Source: an uncultured Novosphingobium sp. (lineage in GTDB: Bacteria > Pseudomonadota > Alphaproteobacteria > Sphingomonadales > Sphingomonadaceae). Taken from it: a DNA stretch of 21,494 nt. Under the pieces are notes generated by a model that searched no databases, was not told the DNA's origin, and saw only the letters and a list, made by a program, of their open reading frames with translations. The stretch is taken from the NCBI GenBank assembly GCA_946886365.1, contig CAMPIM010000064.1, positions 1 through 21,494 on the forward strand, given 5' to 3'. Shown piece after piece: positions 6,560 to 14,813 of the stretch. The position numbers were made by a program, and so were the translations under genes. Each line of letters opens with the position of its first letter. The stretch's first letter is position 1.

Positions 6560-8062
6560 ATGACAGGAATTTTTGATCGCGTTTCGACGGGCAATTCAGG
6601 GCTCGATCTGGTGTTGGGCGGAGGTCTGCCTGCCCAAAGACTATATCTCCTCGAAGGCGCTCCCGGATCGGGAAAGACGACGCTCGCGCTCCAATTCCTG
6701 CTTGAAGGCGTGGCGGCGGGCGAGCCAGTCCTCTACGTGACGCTGTCGGAAACCAGCGAAGAATTATCGGTCGTCGCTGCCTCGCACGGCTGGGACCTGA
6801 ACAACGTCAACCTCTTCGAACTTGCTTCTGCCGATTCAGTGCTGGGCATAGGACGGGACCAATCGATCCTGCATAGCTGGGAAATGGAACTGGGCGGCAC
6901 CATCGAACTGATCCGGGAAGAGGTGCAACGGTTGAAACCCCGTCGCATCGTGTTCGACAGCCTGTCCGAATTGCGGCTTCTGGCGCAGGACCCGCTCCGC
7001 TACCGGCGCCAGCTGCTGTTCCTCAAACAGTTTTTCGCGCAGATCGACACCACGGTTCTGCTGGTGGACGACCTGACTGGCGGCGCGGGTATCCGCGACA
7101 ATCATCTGCATAGTCTCTGTCATGGAGTGATAACGCTGGAACGGCTGACGCTTGATTTCGGTGCGGCACGGCGGCGCATGCAAATCCAGAAGATGCGCGG
7201 CGTCGATTTCGTCGCCGGTTATCACGACATGATCATCCGGAAGGGTGGCATCGACATATTCCCCCGTCTCATCGCGTCCGACCATCATGCGCCGTTCGTC
7301 GGCGAACCGATTGCCAGCAAGGTTCCGGAGCTCGACGCCATTCTGGACGGCGGCCCCCAACGCGGCACCAGCACGCTCATCACTGGTCCGGCGGGGGCAG
7401 GCAAAACGACGCTGGCCCTGCAATATGTCATCGCCGCCTGCGAACGCGGCGAAAATGCGGTGATATACGAATTTGATGAGCGCATTGGAACGCTCATTAC
7501 CCGGGCGCGATTGTTCGGAACGGACCTGCAGGCTTTGATGGACGATGGCCGCCTTGTCATCCGCCAGATCGATCCGGCAGAGGTCGCGCCCGGCGAATTC
7601 GCCGCCATGGTCAGGCAGGAAGTGGAGGAGCGAAATTCACGCATCATCCTGATCGACAGCCTCAACGGCTATCTGGCCGCCATGCCTCAGGAACAGCAGC
7701 TGATCCTGCAATTGCACGAACTTCTGTCTTACCTCAGCCACCGGGGCGTCGTGACCTTGCTTGTCAATCCACAGCAGGGTTTCTTCGGGTCGATGCGAAC
7801 GGATGAGCTGAATGTGTCCTACATCGCGGACATCGTCATCCTACTGCGCTTTTTCGAGGCAGAGGGGCGCATCCGGAAGGCATTGTCGGTCATCAAGCAC
7901 CGCAGCGGCGCGCATGAAGACTCCATCCGCGAATTCAGGATCGACGCCCATGGCGTTCGGGTCGGCGCGCCGCTCTCCGATTTCAGGGGCGTGTTGACCG
8001 GAACGCCGGAATATCTGGGAGCTTCCACACCACTGATGGAGGATCGCGACGGCCGTGCATAA
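6560..8062 (+). CDS. KaiC-like double-domain RecA-type ATPase
   Basis: This 500-residue protein has two tandem KaiC domains with Walker A motifs GAPGSGKTT (33-41) and GPAGAGKTT (276-284). Each has the Walker B-like strand: RRIVFDSLSEL in the first, RIILIDSLNGY in the second. Cyanobacterial KaiC uses a pair of glutamates for catalysis in each domain; here the pairs read SE (LSETSEEL) and DE (EFDERIG), so one glutamate stays in each. At the KaiC autophosphorylation pair, the aligned segment VSYIAD keeps the serine and has tyrosine where KaiC has threonine. No kaiA or kaiB is present in the window. It overlaps the downstream histidine kinase by 8 bases, so the two are probably co-translated. GGAGG lies 9 bases upstream of the ATG. 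The likely role is stress or redox signalling, not a proven clock. Confidence 0.9.
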   Translation: MTGIFDRVSTGNSGLDLVLGGGLPAQRLYLLEGAPGSGKTTLALQFLLEGVAAGEPVLYVTLSETSEELSVVAASHGWDLNNVNLFELASADSVLGIGRDQSILHSWEMELGGTIELIREEVQRLKPRRIVFDSLSELRLLAQDPLRYRRQLLFLKQFFAQIDTTVLLVDDLTGGAGIRDNHLHSLCHGVITLERLTLDFGAARRRMQIQKMRGVDFVAGYHDMIIRKGGIDIFPRLIASDHHAPFVGEPIASKVPELDAILDGGPQRGTSTLITGPAGAGKTTLALQYVIAACERGENAVIYEFDERIGTLITRARLFGTDLQALMDDGRLVIRQIDPAEVAPGEFAAMVRQEVEERNSRIILIDSLNGYLAAMPQEQQLILQLHELLSYLSHRGVVTLLVNPQQGFFGSMRTDELNVSYIADIVILLRFFEAEGRIRKALSVIKHRSGAHEDSIREFRIDAHGVRVGAPLSDFRGVLTGTPEYLGASTPLMEDRDGRA

Positions 8063-10148
8063 GGCCGCCACATCCTCAACCCTCCGGGTCATCGTCAGCG
8101 CGCCTTATGGCAGCGACGCGGACAGCGTAACACGGCTGCTGCGGGGGGAGGGGCATCGGGTCCAAATCTGCCCCACCTTGACGGAGGTGGCCGACGCGAT
8201 CGATGAGCAGACGGGCGTGGCGCTGGTCACGGAAGAAGCGTTGTTCACTGACCTTGGCCCCCTGCACCGCGCGCTGGATGCGCAGCCTGCATGGTCGGAT
8301 GTTCCCTTCATACTGCTCGCCGGACGGCAGGCGGGCCGTTTTGCTTCCAGCGAGGCCATCAGACGCCGACTGCCCGATAACGCGCTCAGCGTCATCCTGC
8401 TGGAACGCCCGGTCAGCGGGGAATCACTGATCAGCGCTGTCGCGTTGGGCATAAGGGCCCGGCAGAAACAATTGCAGATCCGCGACCAGTTCGCGGCCAT
8501 CGATGCAGAACGCGGCCGCCTCAATACATTGCTCGAAAATCTTCCGGTCGGCGTAGCGTTCATAAACACCGACGGCAGCACACTGCTTTCCAACCCCGCA
8601 TTCCGCCGCTTCCTGCCCAGCGGAGACATCCCCGCCCGGCTGCCTGACGGGGAGGACCGGTGGGAAGGCTATGAAGAGGATGGAAGCCGTATCACGCGGG
8701 ATCGCTTCGCGACGATGCGCGCTCTGAAGGGCGAGCAGGTGCGGGGAATCGAGTTTCTGCATCACCCGACAGAAGGTCCTTCGGTCTGGACCCGGGTAAG
8801 CGGCGTGCCGTTACTCGACCCCGGCAACTCACGGGTCACCGGCTCGATTTCAGTGATTGTCGATATAGACGAGCAGAAGAGGAGCCAGCAGGCGCTCGCG
8901 GAGGCGGCCCAGCGGCTGGAGCAGGAGGTTGATGCCCGCACGCGCGAATTGCGGGAGGCGCTGCTGCGATTGGAAGCCGAGGCGGAAGAACGCGCCCGGG
9001 CCGAGGAAGCGTTGCGCCAGGCGCAGAAGATGGAGGCGGTCGGTCAATTGACCGGCGGGATCGCGCATGACTTCAACAATATGCTGACGGGCATCATTGG
9101 AGCCATCGACATCCTGAAGCGTCGGATTTCCAGTGGCCGACTGGACGACCTTGATCGCTTCATGGATGCCGCCAGCACGTCGGCGCAGCGCGCGGCGGCG
9201 CTGACGTCCCGATTGCTCGCCTTTTCCCGGCGTCAATCGCTCGACAGCCGCCCCACCGACGTCTGCAAGCTCATTCATTCGCTGGAGGACCTGCTTCGCC
9301 GCACCATGAATGAATCGATCGAGGTGGAAATCCTTTCCTCCCCCCCGTTGCCGACGGCGCTGGTGGACGCCAATCAGCTGGAAAGCGCGATCATCAACCT
9401 TGCGATCAATGCCCGCGACGCGATGCCTGACGGCGGCCGACTGACGCTGTCATGTGAAGAGGTGGAGCTGGATGCGGAGTGTTGCGCGCGCAATCCAGGC
9501 ATCACGCCGGGCCGCTATATCATGGTTGGGGTGTCTGACACCGGCGTCGGCATCGATGACGATACACTGGACAAGGTGTTCGATCCCTTCTTCACGACCA
9601 AACCGATCGGGCAGGGCACGGGTCTCGGCCTGTCGATGGTCTATGGTTTCGCCAAGCAGTCGAATGGCCTGGTGCGCATCAATTCGACGGTGGGCGAAGG
9701 GACGGTGGTCAGGATATTCCTGCCGGTCGCGGAACAACAAGTTGAAATCGAATCCGTCGAACATGCTGCCATTCATCATGGCGACGGCCAGTCGGTGCTA
9801 CTGGTCGAGGATGATGACTCCGTCCGGCTCCTCGTGCGCGATGTGCTTGAGGAATTGGGCTACAAGGCGACCGAGGCCGCCGACGGACAGCAGGCGGTGC
9901 GCATATTGGAGTCCGGGCGGCGTTTCGACCTTCTGATCTCCGATGTTGGCTTGCCGGGAATGAACGGGCGGCAATTGGCGGAAATCGCGCGAGCGCATTT
10001 GCCCGACCTGCCCATCCTGTTTGTGACGGGCTATGCGGAAGGGGCCGCCGTGCGGGGCGGCTTCCTATCCAACAACATGCAGATGATCACCAAGCCATTT
10101 CAGATCGAAATGCTCTCCGCTCGCATCCGCGAAATGTTGGAAAGCTAG
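8055..10148 (+). CDS. Hybrid sensor histidine kinase with degenerate N-terminal and functional C-terminal receiver
   Basis: This 697-residue cytoplasmic signalling protein starts with GTG inside the end of the KaiC-like gene, with GGAGG at 8038-8042. Residues about 8-130 resemble a receiver fold, but the usual acidic pair, phospho-aspartate and lysine are not recognisable (SAPYGSD, VTEEAL, ERPVS), so it is probably a pseudo-receiver. A PAS domain covers about 155-275 (LLENLPVGVAFINTDG). A coiled coil spans about 275-325. The dimerisation/phosphoacceptor motif GGIAHDFNN has H338. The ATPase domain has INLAINARDAM, DTGVGID and GTGLGLSMVYG. The C-terminal receiver (about 580-697) has VEDDDSV, D630 in LISDVGLPGMNG, and the conserved lysine in ITKPF. 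No membrane segment is seen. The KaiC overlap suggests the two act in one pathway. Confidence 0.92.
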   Translation: MHKAATSSTLRVIVSAPYGSDADSVTRLLRGEGHRVQICPTLTEVADAIDEQTGVALVTEEALFTDLGPLHRALDAQPAWSDVPFILLAGRQAGRFASSEAIRRRLPDNALSVILLERPVSGESLISAVALGIRARQKQLQIRDQFAAIDAERGRLNTLLENLPVGVAFINTDGSTLLSNPAFRRFLPSGDIPARLPDGEDRWEGYEEDGSRITRDRFATMRALKGEQVRGIEFLHHPTEGPSVWTRVSGVPLLDPGNSRVTGSISVIVDIDEQKRSQQALAEAAQRLEQEVDARTRELREALLRLEAEAEERARAEEALRQAQKMEAVGQLTGGIAHDFNNMLTGIIGAIDILKRRISSGRLDDLDRFMDAASTSAQRAAALTSRLLAFSRRQSLDSRPTDVCKLIHSLEDLLRRTMNESIEVEILSSPPLPTALVDANQLESAIINLAINARDAMPDGGRLTLSCEEVELDAECCARNPGITPGRYIMVGVSDTGVGIDDDTLDKVFDPFFTTKPIGQGTGLGLSMVYGFAKQSNGLVRINSTVGEGTVVRIFLPVAEQQVEIESVEHAAIHHGDGQSVLLVEDDDSVRLLVRDVLEELGYKATEAADGQQAVRILESGRRFDLLISDVGLPGMNGRQLAEIARAHLPDLPILFVTGYAEGAAVRGGFLSNNMQMITKPFQIEMLSARIREMLES

Positions 10149-10327
10149 CCCGTCAACTCCGGGAATGCCCCGTCTGCGACTAATGAGCGGGCGGGACGTC
10201 TACCTGATAGGGGCAGGGCTTTGTAGAAGCAGGCATGTCGGCTATCGGCGGGAAAAATCGCCGATTCAAGGCAATCCGCCCGTCTTGTGTTACGGGGCAG
10301 TGGCGGGTCGATGCGGTTCATGGCACG

Positions 10328-10534
10328 TCAGCGGTTTCGGCCGATATAGTCGGCTACCGCATTAACGCTATGGCCGACCTTTTCCACCGCTTCCTCCAAT
10401 TGGCGCCGAGATGTCTGAAAACGCTGAGACCAATATTGCACCTCCATATCCTCCTTCAGCGACACATGTTTCAGGTCGCGGGGAACGGGCGGGGATGTGC
10501 TCTCGACTTGAGGTTGCGGACCTATCGTGGACAT
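10328..10534 (-). CDS. Small DUF3606-type protein
   Basis: This 68-residue protein matches the DUF3606 pattern: after a proline-rich start, the core VSLKEDMEVQYWSQRF followed by SRRQLEEAVEKVGHSVNAVADYI corresponds to the typical family sequence (an initial valine or isoleucine strand, E-x-E-x-x-YW, then L-x-x-A-V-x-x-VG and a final helix). The function of the family is unknown; it is common in alphaproteobacteria and often found near stress genes. AGGAAA lies 10 bases before the ATG at 10534. It stands alone on the minus strand between the hybrid kinase and the universal stress protein gene. A more open frame on the same strand (10368-10730) overlaps it but looks like nothing known. Confidence 0.75.
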   Translation of the reverse strand: MSTIGPQPQVESTSPPVPRDLKHVSLKEDMEVQYWSQRFQTSRRQLEEAVEKVGHSVNAVADYIGRNR

Positions 10535-10880
10535 GGCGATCTATTTTCCTAACGAGAGCTGCGGCTTTCGAACGCGCGGTGGTGTTCCGAAAGCCTGGCC
10601 TCGGTGCAGCTATTGGCGCTGGTGCTCTATCTCTCTGGTAAGAGCGAGCGCGGCAGGATGATGTTCCAGTACCACTGGTAAAGTCCATAACCTGCATTAT
10701 GCGGCAGGGATTCATCGCGGCTGAGGACAAGTCGGCGGCGGGGCTCCCCTTGGGTCAACAAAAGGAGCAGGCGGCCGGTTTATGAGGCAAGAAAGGCGAC
10801 GCTGCCGCTTCTAAGTATGTTTCCCCATACCTGCTATAGATGACGCGCCTTAACCTGATGCCTTTGTCGAGGAGGCTATG
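10535..10880. other. Intergenic region between DUF3606 and universal stress protein genes
   Basis: This 346-base stretch separates two divergent genes. It holds an inverted repeat GGCTTTCG (10563-10570) / CGAAAGCC (10588-10595) with a 17-base spacer, 28 bases upstream of the DUF3606 start, and a smaller GTATG/CATAC hairpin at about 10827-10842. No general-stress (EcfG) promoter with the right spacing and no FNR/FixK box was found. No gene is supported. Confidence 0.5.
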
Positions 10881-11678
10881 ATGAAGAATATTCTTCTCCT
10901 GGTACATGATGATGAGGGTCAGGAAGCTCGACTGCAAGCGGCACTGGATTTGACCCGTGCCCTCGGCGGCCATCTTCAATGCATCGATGTCACGCCATTT
11001 CCGGCCATAGCCGGCGATCTTTATGCAGGTTTTGGCGAAACCGCTGTCATGCTTGATGAGCGCCAGAGCGAAGCCCGGAACAAGACAAAGATCAGCGCTC
11101 GCCTCGCCAAAGAGGATGTGAGTTGGGACTGGGTCGACATCACAGGGGAGATAGCAAGCTGCCTCCTGAAGGAGGCCGCGCTTGCGGACATCGTCGTCCT
11201 CAACCGGCAATTGGACAGCTATCCCCTTCCAGACATGCGGACGATCGTCGGTCAGGTGCTGATGCACGCCCGGGTTCCGGTGTTAGCCGCGCCACAGGAG
11301 GTCAATGGCTTCAGCATCAAACGGGCATTGCTGGCCTGGGATGGCCATCCTTCATGCATCGCAACGATGCGAGCCTGCACGCCTTTGCTTGCGCTGGCGG
11401 AGGAAGTCGAAGTGCTGACCATAAAGGACGGCTCAATTCAGGCTGAACCCAGTGACGCTGCCCGATATCTCTCGCGTCACAATGTGCACGCGAGCATTCG
11501 GGTTCTCAACGATCGCCTTCATCCTGCGGACGCGATAATCGAGGAGGAGGCCGAGCAATGGAGGGCGGATTATATTATCATGGGCGCCTATGGCCGCGGA
11601 AGGATCATGGAAACATTCGGCGGCGTGACACGGCGTCTGCTTACCCGCAGTAAATGGCCTTTGATACTCGGCCACTGA
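10881..11678 (+). CDS. Tandem-domain universal stress protein (UspA family) 1
   Basis: This 265-residue cytoplasmic protein has two fused Usp domains. The first (1-140) starts MKNILLLVHDDEGQEARL. The second (about 145-265) ends with the nucleotide-binding signature MGAYGRGRIMETFGGVTRRLL (G-x2-G, then nine residues, then GG). The second half thus probably binds ATP; the first half lacks the glycine signature. GGAGG at 10871-10875 favours the ATG at 10881 over the one at 10878, which would be only two bases away. It is clearly a paralogue of the Usp at 18479-19294. Usp proteins help survival under oxygen limitation and other stress; the exact role here is inferred from the nearby FixL/FixJ, hemN and stress genes. 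It converges on the DUF4010 gene. Confidence 0.9.
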   Translation: MKNILLLVHDDEGQEARLQAALDLTRALGGHLQCIDVTPFPAIAGDLYAGFGETAVMLDERQSEARNKTKISARLAKEDVSWDWVDITGEIASCLLKEAALADIVVLNRQLDSYPLPDMRTIVGQVLMHARVPVLAAPQEVNGFSIKRALLAWDGHPSCIATMRACTPLLALAEEVEVLTIKDGSIQAEPSDAARYLSRHNVHASIRVLNDRLHPADAIIEEEAEQWRADYIIMGAYGRGRIMETFGGVTRRLLTRSKWPLILGH

Positions 11679-11684
11679 GTTGGT

Positions 11685-11714
11685 GCCAGCGCGCCATCCT
11701 ATGTTGCGCGTGGC
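11685..11714. terminator. Hairpin between convergent genes
   Basis: GCCA-G-CGCGC (11685-11694) pairs with GCGCG-TGGC (11706-11714) with one bulged G and an 11-base loop. It fills the 43-base gap between the convergent Usp and DUF4010 genes and may terminate both. There is no strong T run. Confidence 0.45.
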
Positions 11715-11721
11715 GTGAAAG

Positions 11722-12969
11722 TCAGCCGATCGCGATCCAGGCGGCAAGGCTCGCCGCCGCCGCTGCAAGAGCGGCGAACAGCGGTATTGCGGCTCTCAAG
11801 CCGCCGTGGCCCCAACCGATGCCCACCGTCATGACGGCTTTGGCCAAAGTGTTGGCCAGAACCGCGCCGCCCAGTACGAAGCCAGCGGTTTGATCGTCGA
11901 TCGTATGTGGGGGGAGGCCCGCCATCGTCATCACGGCTGCATCGACGTCCGATATCCCGGTGAGAGTCAGGACGACTGCCATGCCCTCTTGCCCAAAATG
12001 TTCCAACGCCCAACGCGCGGCGAGCGACAATCCCGCGACAAGGGCAGCCAGCAGAAGCGCAGGGGTAAAGCCCAGGGGATTGGCGACGGCGGCTCCGTTG
12101 CCGCCTTTGCCGTGGGCACGCCATGCGGTCAGGGCGAACGCGACGGCTACAAGCGCTGCCGGAGCCATGGTCAGTGCCAGAGACGGTAACGCGCGGGGAA
12201 CGAGGACAAGCGCCACCAACTGCACCCGGACGAACATCACGATGGATGCGACCGCAATGCCTGCCGTCAATAATCCTCGGCCATCGGGTTCGTCGCGGAG
12301 CCGCCTGGCATAATCGGCGGTGACGGCGGTGGACGACACAATGGCCCCGGTAAGCGCGACCAGCAACACGCCGCGATCGCGGCCGAAGCGCCTGGAGATG
12401 GCATAACCGGCAAAGGACAGTCCCATCACGAAGACGACCACCATCCAGATCTTCCTGGGGTTCCAGGCGTCGTAAGGACCATAGGAGGCATCTGGCAGTA
12501 GCGGCAGGATGATGAGAGACACCAGCAGGAAGCGGGACACACCCTCAATCTCACTCTCATCCATTCCCCGGAGCAAAGCGTGCATCGATTGCCGTGAGCT
12601 CAGGATCGCAAAGATCGCCGCACCTGTTGCCAGGCCTAGAGCAGGGGAGAGGCGAGTGGCGCAGAAACCGGCGCCGAAGGTCAGCAGGCCCGCCAGCGTT
12701 GTGGTTGCGGACAGATGATCCTGATCGGCGCTTCGGCTGTAGCCGACCGTCAGCACGGCCGCGACGCCCAGGCCCAGGGCAGCGGCGACCATGTCGGGGG
12801 CAAGGCCGCCGAGCCCCCCAAGCAACCCGATCAGCCCGAAGGTGCGAAAGCCCGCGACCCGTCGACCCTTGCCGAAGTTCCGCTGTGTCCAGCCGCGCTC
12901 CATCCCGACAAGCAGGCCCACTGCAATCGATGCGATCAGGGAAAGATAGGGGTGAGCGATATTGAACAT
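11722..12969 (-). CDS. MgtC/SapB-like DUF4010 integral membrane protein
   Basis: This 415-residue, very hydrophobic protein has about a dozen membrane segments. The N-terminal third (SLIASIAVGLLVGMERGW, then FRTFGLIGLLGGLGG) matches the MgtC/SapB N-terminal domain, with the conserved GxERG-type loop. The rest (about 180-410) matches DUF4010, with the C-terminal LTGISDVDAAVMTMAGL and VLGGAVLANTLAKAVM. The transport substrate is not known. It follows the persulfide dioxygenase-like gene on the same strand after 54 bases and is probably in the same transcript, which would put it under the sulfide repressor; this is inference. The ribosome site before the ATG at 12969 is weak, which fits translation as a second gene. 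Confidence 0.85.
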   Translation of the reverse strand: MFNIAHPYLSLIASIAVGLLVGMERGWTQRNFGKGRRVAGFRTFGLIGLLGGLGGLAPDMVAAALGLGVAAVLTVGYSRSADQDHLSATTTLAGLLTFGAGFCATRLSPALGLATGAAIFAILSSRQSMHALLRGMDESEIEGVSRFLLVSLIILPLLPDASYGPYDAWNPRKIWMVVVFVMGLSFAGYAISRRFGRDRGVLLVALTGAIVSSTAVTADYARRLRDEPDGRGLLTAGIAVASIVMFVRVQLVALVLVPRALPSLALTMAPAALVAVAFALTAWRAHGKGGNGAAVANPLGFTPALLLAALVAGLSLAARWALEHFGQEGMAVVLTLTGISDVDAAVMTMAGLPPHTIDDQTAGFVLGGAVLANTLAKAVMTVGIGWGHGGLRAAIPLFAALAAAAASLAAWIAIG

Positions 12970-13023
12970 GGGTTTAGCTAGCCTAAGCGCATCGGAGCAG
13001 ATCGCGATAGGTAGAAGTCGCAG

Positions 13024-13896
13024 TCAAACCGTCTTCATCTTCACCGGAATTTTGAGATAGCGAACGCCGTTGCTTTCCGCTTCGGGGAAACGACCTGCGC
13101 GGATATTGACCTGAATGGAAGGCAACAGCAGCCGAGGCACGGGCAGCGTCGCATCACGGGCTTCGCGCATGGCGACGAAACTGTCTTCATCCACTCCGTC
13201 ATGGATATGGACGCTTGCGCGCCGCTCTTCGCCGACGGTCGTTTCCCAACGATAGTCATTGCGGCCGGGCGCCTTATAGTCATGACACAGAAACAGGCGG
13301 GTTTCATCGGGCAGGCTCAGCAGCCGCCGGATGGAACGGTAAAGAATGCGAGCGTCGCCACCGGGGAAATCCGCCCGCGCCGTGCCATAGTCAGGCATGA
13401 ACAATGTGTCGCCGACAAAGGCCGCATCGCCGACCAGATAAGCGATGTCCGCAGGTGTATGCCCCGGAACATGCATGACGGTGAAGCGCAGCATGCCCAC
13501 TGAAAACTGCTCGCCATCCCGAAACAACCGGTCGAAATCGGAACCATCGACCCGCATGTCGTTGAGTCCGAAGACGGGACGGAAGATCTTCTGTACGTCG
13601 CAAATATGCTCGCCAATGCCGATCGGCGCGCCGGTCCTGCCCTTGATAAAGGGTGCTGCGGACAGATGATCGGCATGGGCGTGCGTCTCCAGCACCATAG
13701 TGATCCGCCAACCCTGCTTTTCCGCAAAGGCCAGCAGCCGCTCGGCTGAGCGCGTATCGACCTCACCGCTGGCAATGTCGAAATCCATCACCGGGTCGAT
13801 GACCGCCGCCTCCCGGGTTTCGGGGTCAGCGACCAGATAGCTCACCGTATAGGTCGCCTCGTCGAAAAAGGCTTCGATCAGGGGCTTTGTGTCCAT
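13024..13896 (-). CDS. Persulfide dioxygenase-like metallo-beta-lactamase-fold hydrolase (Blh/ETHE1-type)
   Basis: This 290-residue protein has the metal-binding motif THAHADHLS (H72, H74, D76, H77), then HVPGHTPADIAYLVGD, GDTLFMPDYGTARADFPGG and the late histidine in LFLCHDY. This is the pattern of ETHE1/Blh persulfide dioxygenases, iron enzymes that oxidise glutathione persulfide to sulfite and glutathione. The start at 13896 is chosen because GGAGG (13902-13906 on the plus strand) lies 5 bases before it; an ATG at 13908 is a weaker alternative. It is divergent from a BigR-type repressor, as in the Agrobacterium and Xylella bigR-blh arrangement. The rhodanese and TauE exporter on the other arm fit: rhodanese handles persulfide sulfur and TauE exports sulfite. 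Confidence 0.88.
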   Translation of the reverse strand: MDTKPLIEAFFDEATYTVSYLVADPETREAAVIDPVMDFDIASGEVDTRSAERLLAFAEKQGWRITMVLETHAHADHLSAAPFIKGRTGAPIGIGEHICDVQKIFRPVFGLNDMRVDGSDFDRLFRDGEQFSVGMLRFTVMHVPGHTPADIAYLVGDAAFVGDTLFMPDYGTARADFPGGDARILYRSIRRLLSLPDETRLFLCHDYKAPGRNDYRWETTVGEERRASVHIHDGVDEDSFVAMREARDATLPVPRLLLPSIQVNIRAGRFPEAESNGVRYLKIPVKMKTV

Positions 13897-13914
13897 GTCG
13901 TCCTCCATTGCTCC

Positions 13915-13954
13915 TTGACAATATATTACATATATCTAAATTAGCAATATCTAA
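13915..13954. promoter_or_regulatory. Overlapping divergent promoters with palindromic operator
   Basis: Rightward: TTGACA (13915-13920), 16 bases, TAAATT (13937-13942). Leftward: TTGCTA (13947-13942), 16 bases, TATATT (13925-13920). The perfect palindrome CTAAATTAG (13936-13944) covers the rightward -10 and the edge of the leftward -35, and ATATCTAA occurs twice (13932-13939, 13947-13954). The AT-rich stretch stands out in this GC-rich region. One ArsR-type repressor bound here could shut both arms. Confidence 0.6.
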
Positions 13955-13965
13955 TGGAGTGCATG

Positions 13966-14280
13966 ATGATCCGTCCGTTGATGAACCTCGCCACCTTCGA
14001 AAAGAAGGCGGGCGAAGTTTCGAACCTGCTGAAAGCGATGGGCAACGCCCGGCGCCTGATGGTGCTGTGCAAGCTGGTCGAACATGGCGAAATGACCGTG
14101 GGCGACCTCGCGCAAGAGGTCGGTTTGTCGCAATCCGCCCTGTCGCAGCATCTCGCCAGGATGCGGGAGGAGGGGCTGGTCGCTTTTCGACGGGAGAGCC
14201 AGACGCTCTGGTATCGCATCGCCGATGGGCGGACGGAACAGTTGCTCGCCAGTCTCTACACCATCTTCTGCAAGGAATGA
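13966..14280 (+). CDS. bigR: BigR/SqrR-type ArsR-family sulfide-responsive repressor
   Basis: This 104-residue winged-helix repressor (about 108 if the ATG at 13954 is used) has the ArsR core: LKAMGNARRLMVLCKLVEHG, then the recognition helix in VGLSQSALSQHLARMREEGLV, then a wing with RRESQTLWYRI. It has the two cysteines of the BigR/SqrR group: C35 in VLCKL and C102 in the last helix (YTIFCKE). In that group a disulfide or polysulfide bridge between them releases DNA when persulfides rise. No metal-binding ELCVCDL motif is present. GGAG (13956-13959) is 6 bases before the ATG at 13966, which is why that start is preferred. The gene leads the rhodanese-TauE arm and is divergent from the dioxygenase. 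Confidence 0.85.
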   Translation: MIRPLMNLATFEKKAGEVSNLLKAMGNARRLMVLCKLVEHGEMTVGDLAQEVGLSQSALSQHLARMREEGLVAFRRESQTLWYRIADGRTEQLLASLYTIFCKE

Positions 14281-14284
14281 TCCG

Positions 14285-14806
14285 ATGCCGATCACAACCA
14301 TTACCCCGCACGACGCGGATAAAGCCGTGGCCAAGGGCGCCACGCTCGTCGATATCCGTGGACCTGACGAACATGCCCGCGAGCATATTCCGGGGGCGAT
14401 CCATGTCCCGCTCGATCGTCTGGCGGAACTGCCACAGGTGGCCGGGCCAATCATCTTTCACTGCAAGTCAGGCATGCGAACGCAAGCCAATGAGGCAGCC
14501 TTGCAGGCGGCGGCGGGCTTGACGTCCTGCCATATACTTCAGGGCGGTCTGGACGGCTGGCGCGCGGCGGGATTGCCGACGCGCCTCGACCGGGCACAGC
14601 CGTTGGAGATCATGCGGCAGGTGCAACTGGTGGCCGGTGGCCTTGTGCTGCTGGGCGTCCTGCTCGGCTTCCTCGTCGCTCCTGCCTTTTTCGGCCTGTC
14701 GGCCTTTGTTGGCGCGGGGTTGATGATGGCGGGGGCGACCGGCTGGTGCGGCATGGCGAAGCTGTTGCAGGCGATGCCATGGAATCGCCGCTCTCTCGGC
14801 GCGTAG
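14285..14806 (+). CDS. Rhodanese-DUF2892 membrane protein (YgaP-like)
   Basis: This 173-residue protein joins a rhodanese domain (1-105) to two membrane helices of DUF2892 type (about 112-165, LVAGGLVLLGVLLGF and GLSAFVGAGLMMAGATGW). The rhodanese catalytic loop is HCKSGMRT with C60 as the sulfur-carrying cysteine, and the usual VDIRGPDEHAREHIPGAIHV precedes it. E. coli YgaP has the same architecture. It likely moves sulfane sulfur at the inner membrane, passing between persulfide and the exporter or dioxygenase. It starts 4 bases after the repressor stop and ends 7 bases before the TauE gene, so the three form one operon. Confidence 0.9.
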   Translation: MPITTITPHDADKAVAKGATLVDIRGPDEHAREHIPGAIHVPLDRLAELPQVAGPIIFHCKSGMRTQANEAALQAAAGLTSCHILQGGLDGWRAAGLPTRLDRAQPLEIMRQVQLVAGGLVLLGVLLGFLVAPAFFGLSAFVGAGLMMAGATGWCGMAKLLQAMPWNRRSLGA

Positions 14807-14813
14807 GCCGATC

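Noticed and set aside
6560..8062. A true circadian clock locus
   Set aside because: No kaiA or kaiB is in the window and one KaiC phosphosite is changed; only KaiC-like ATPase can be supported.
10368..10730. 120-residue minus-strand frame overlapping DUF3606
   Set aside because: Low-complexity translation with no family resemblance; the overlapping 68-residue frame matches DUF3606.
10749..10759. TTGGGTCAAC upstream of the first Usp gene as an FNR box
   Set aside because: It lacks the TTGA left half and the spacing of TTGA-N6-TCAA.
10535..10880. EcfG general-stress promoter (GGAAC-N16/17-CGTT) near the DUF3606 and Usp genes
   Set aside because: GGAAC and CGTT occur upstream of DUF3606 but with spacers of 9 and 29 bases, not 16-17.
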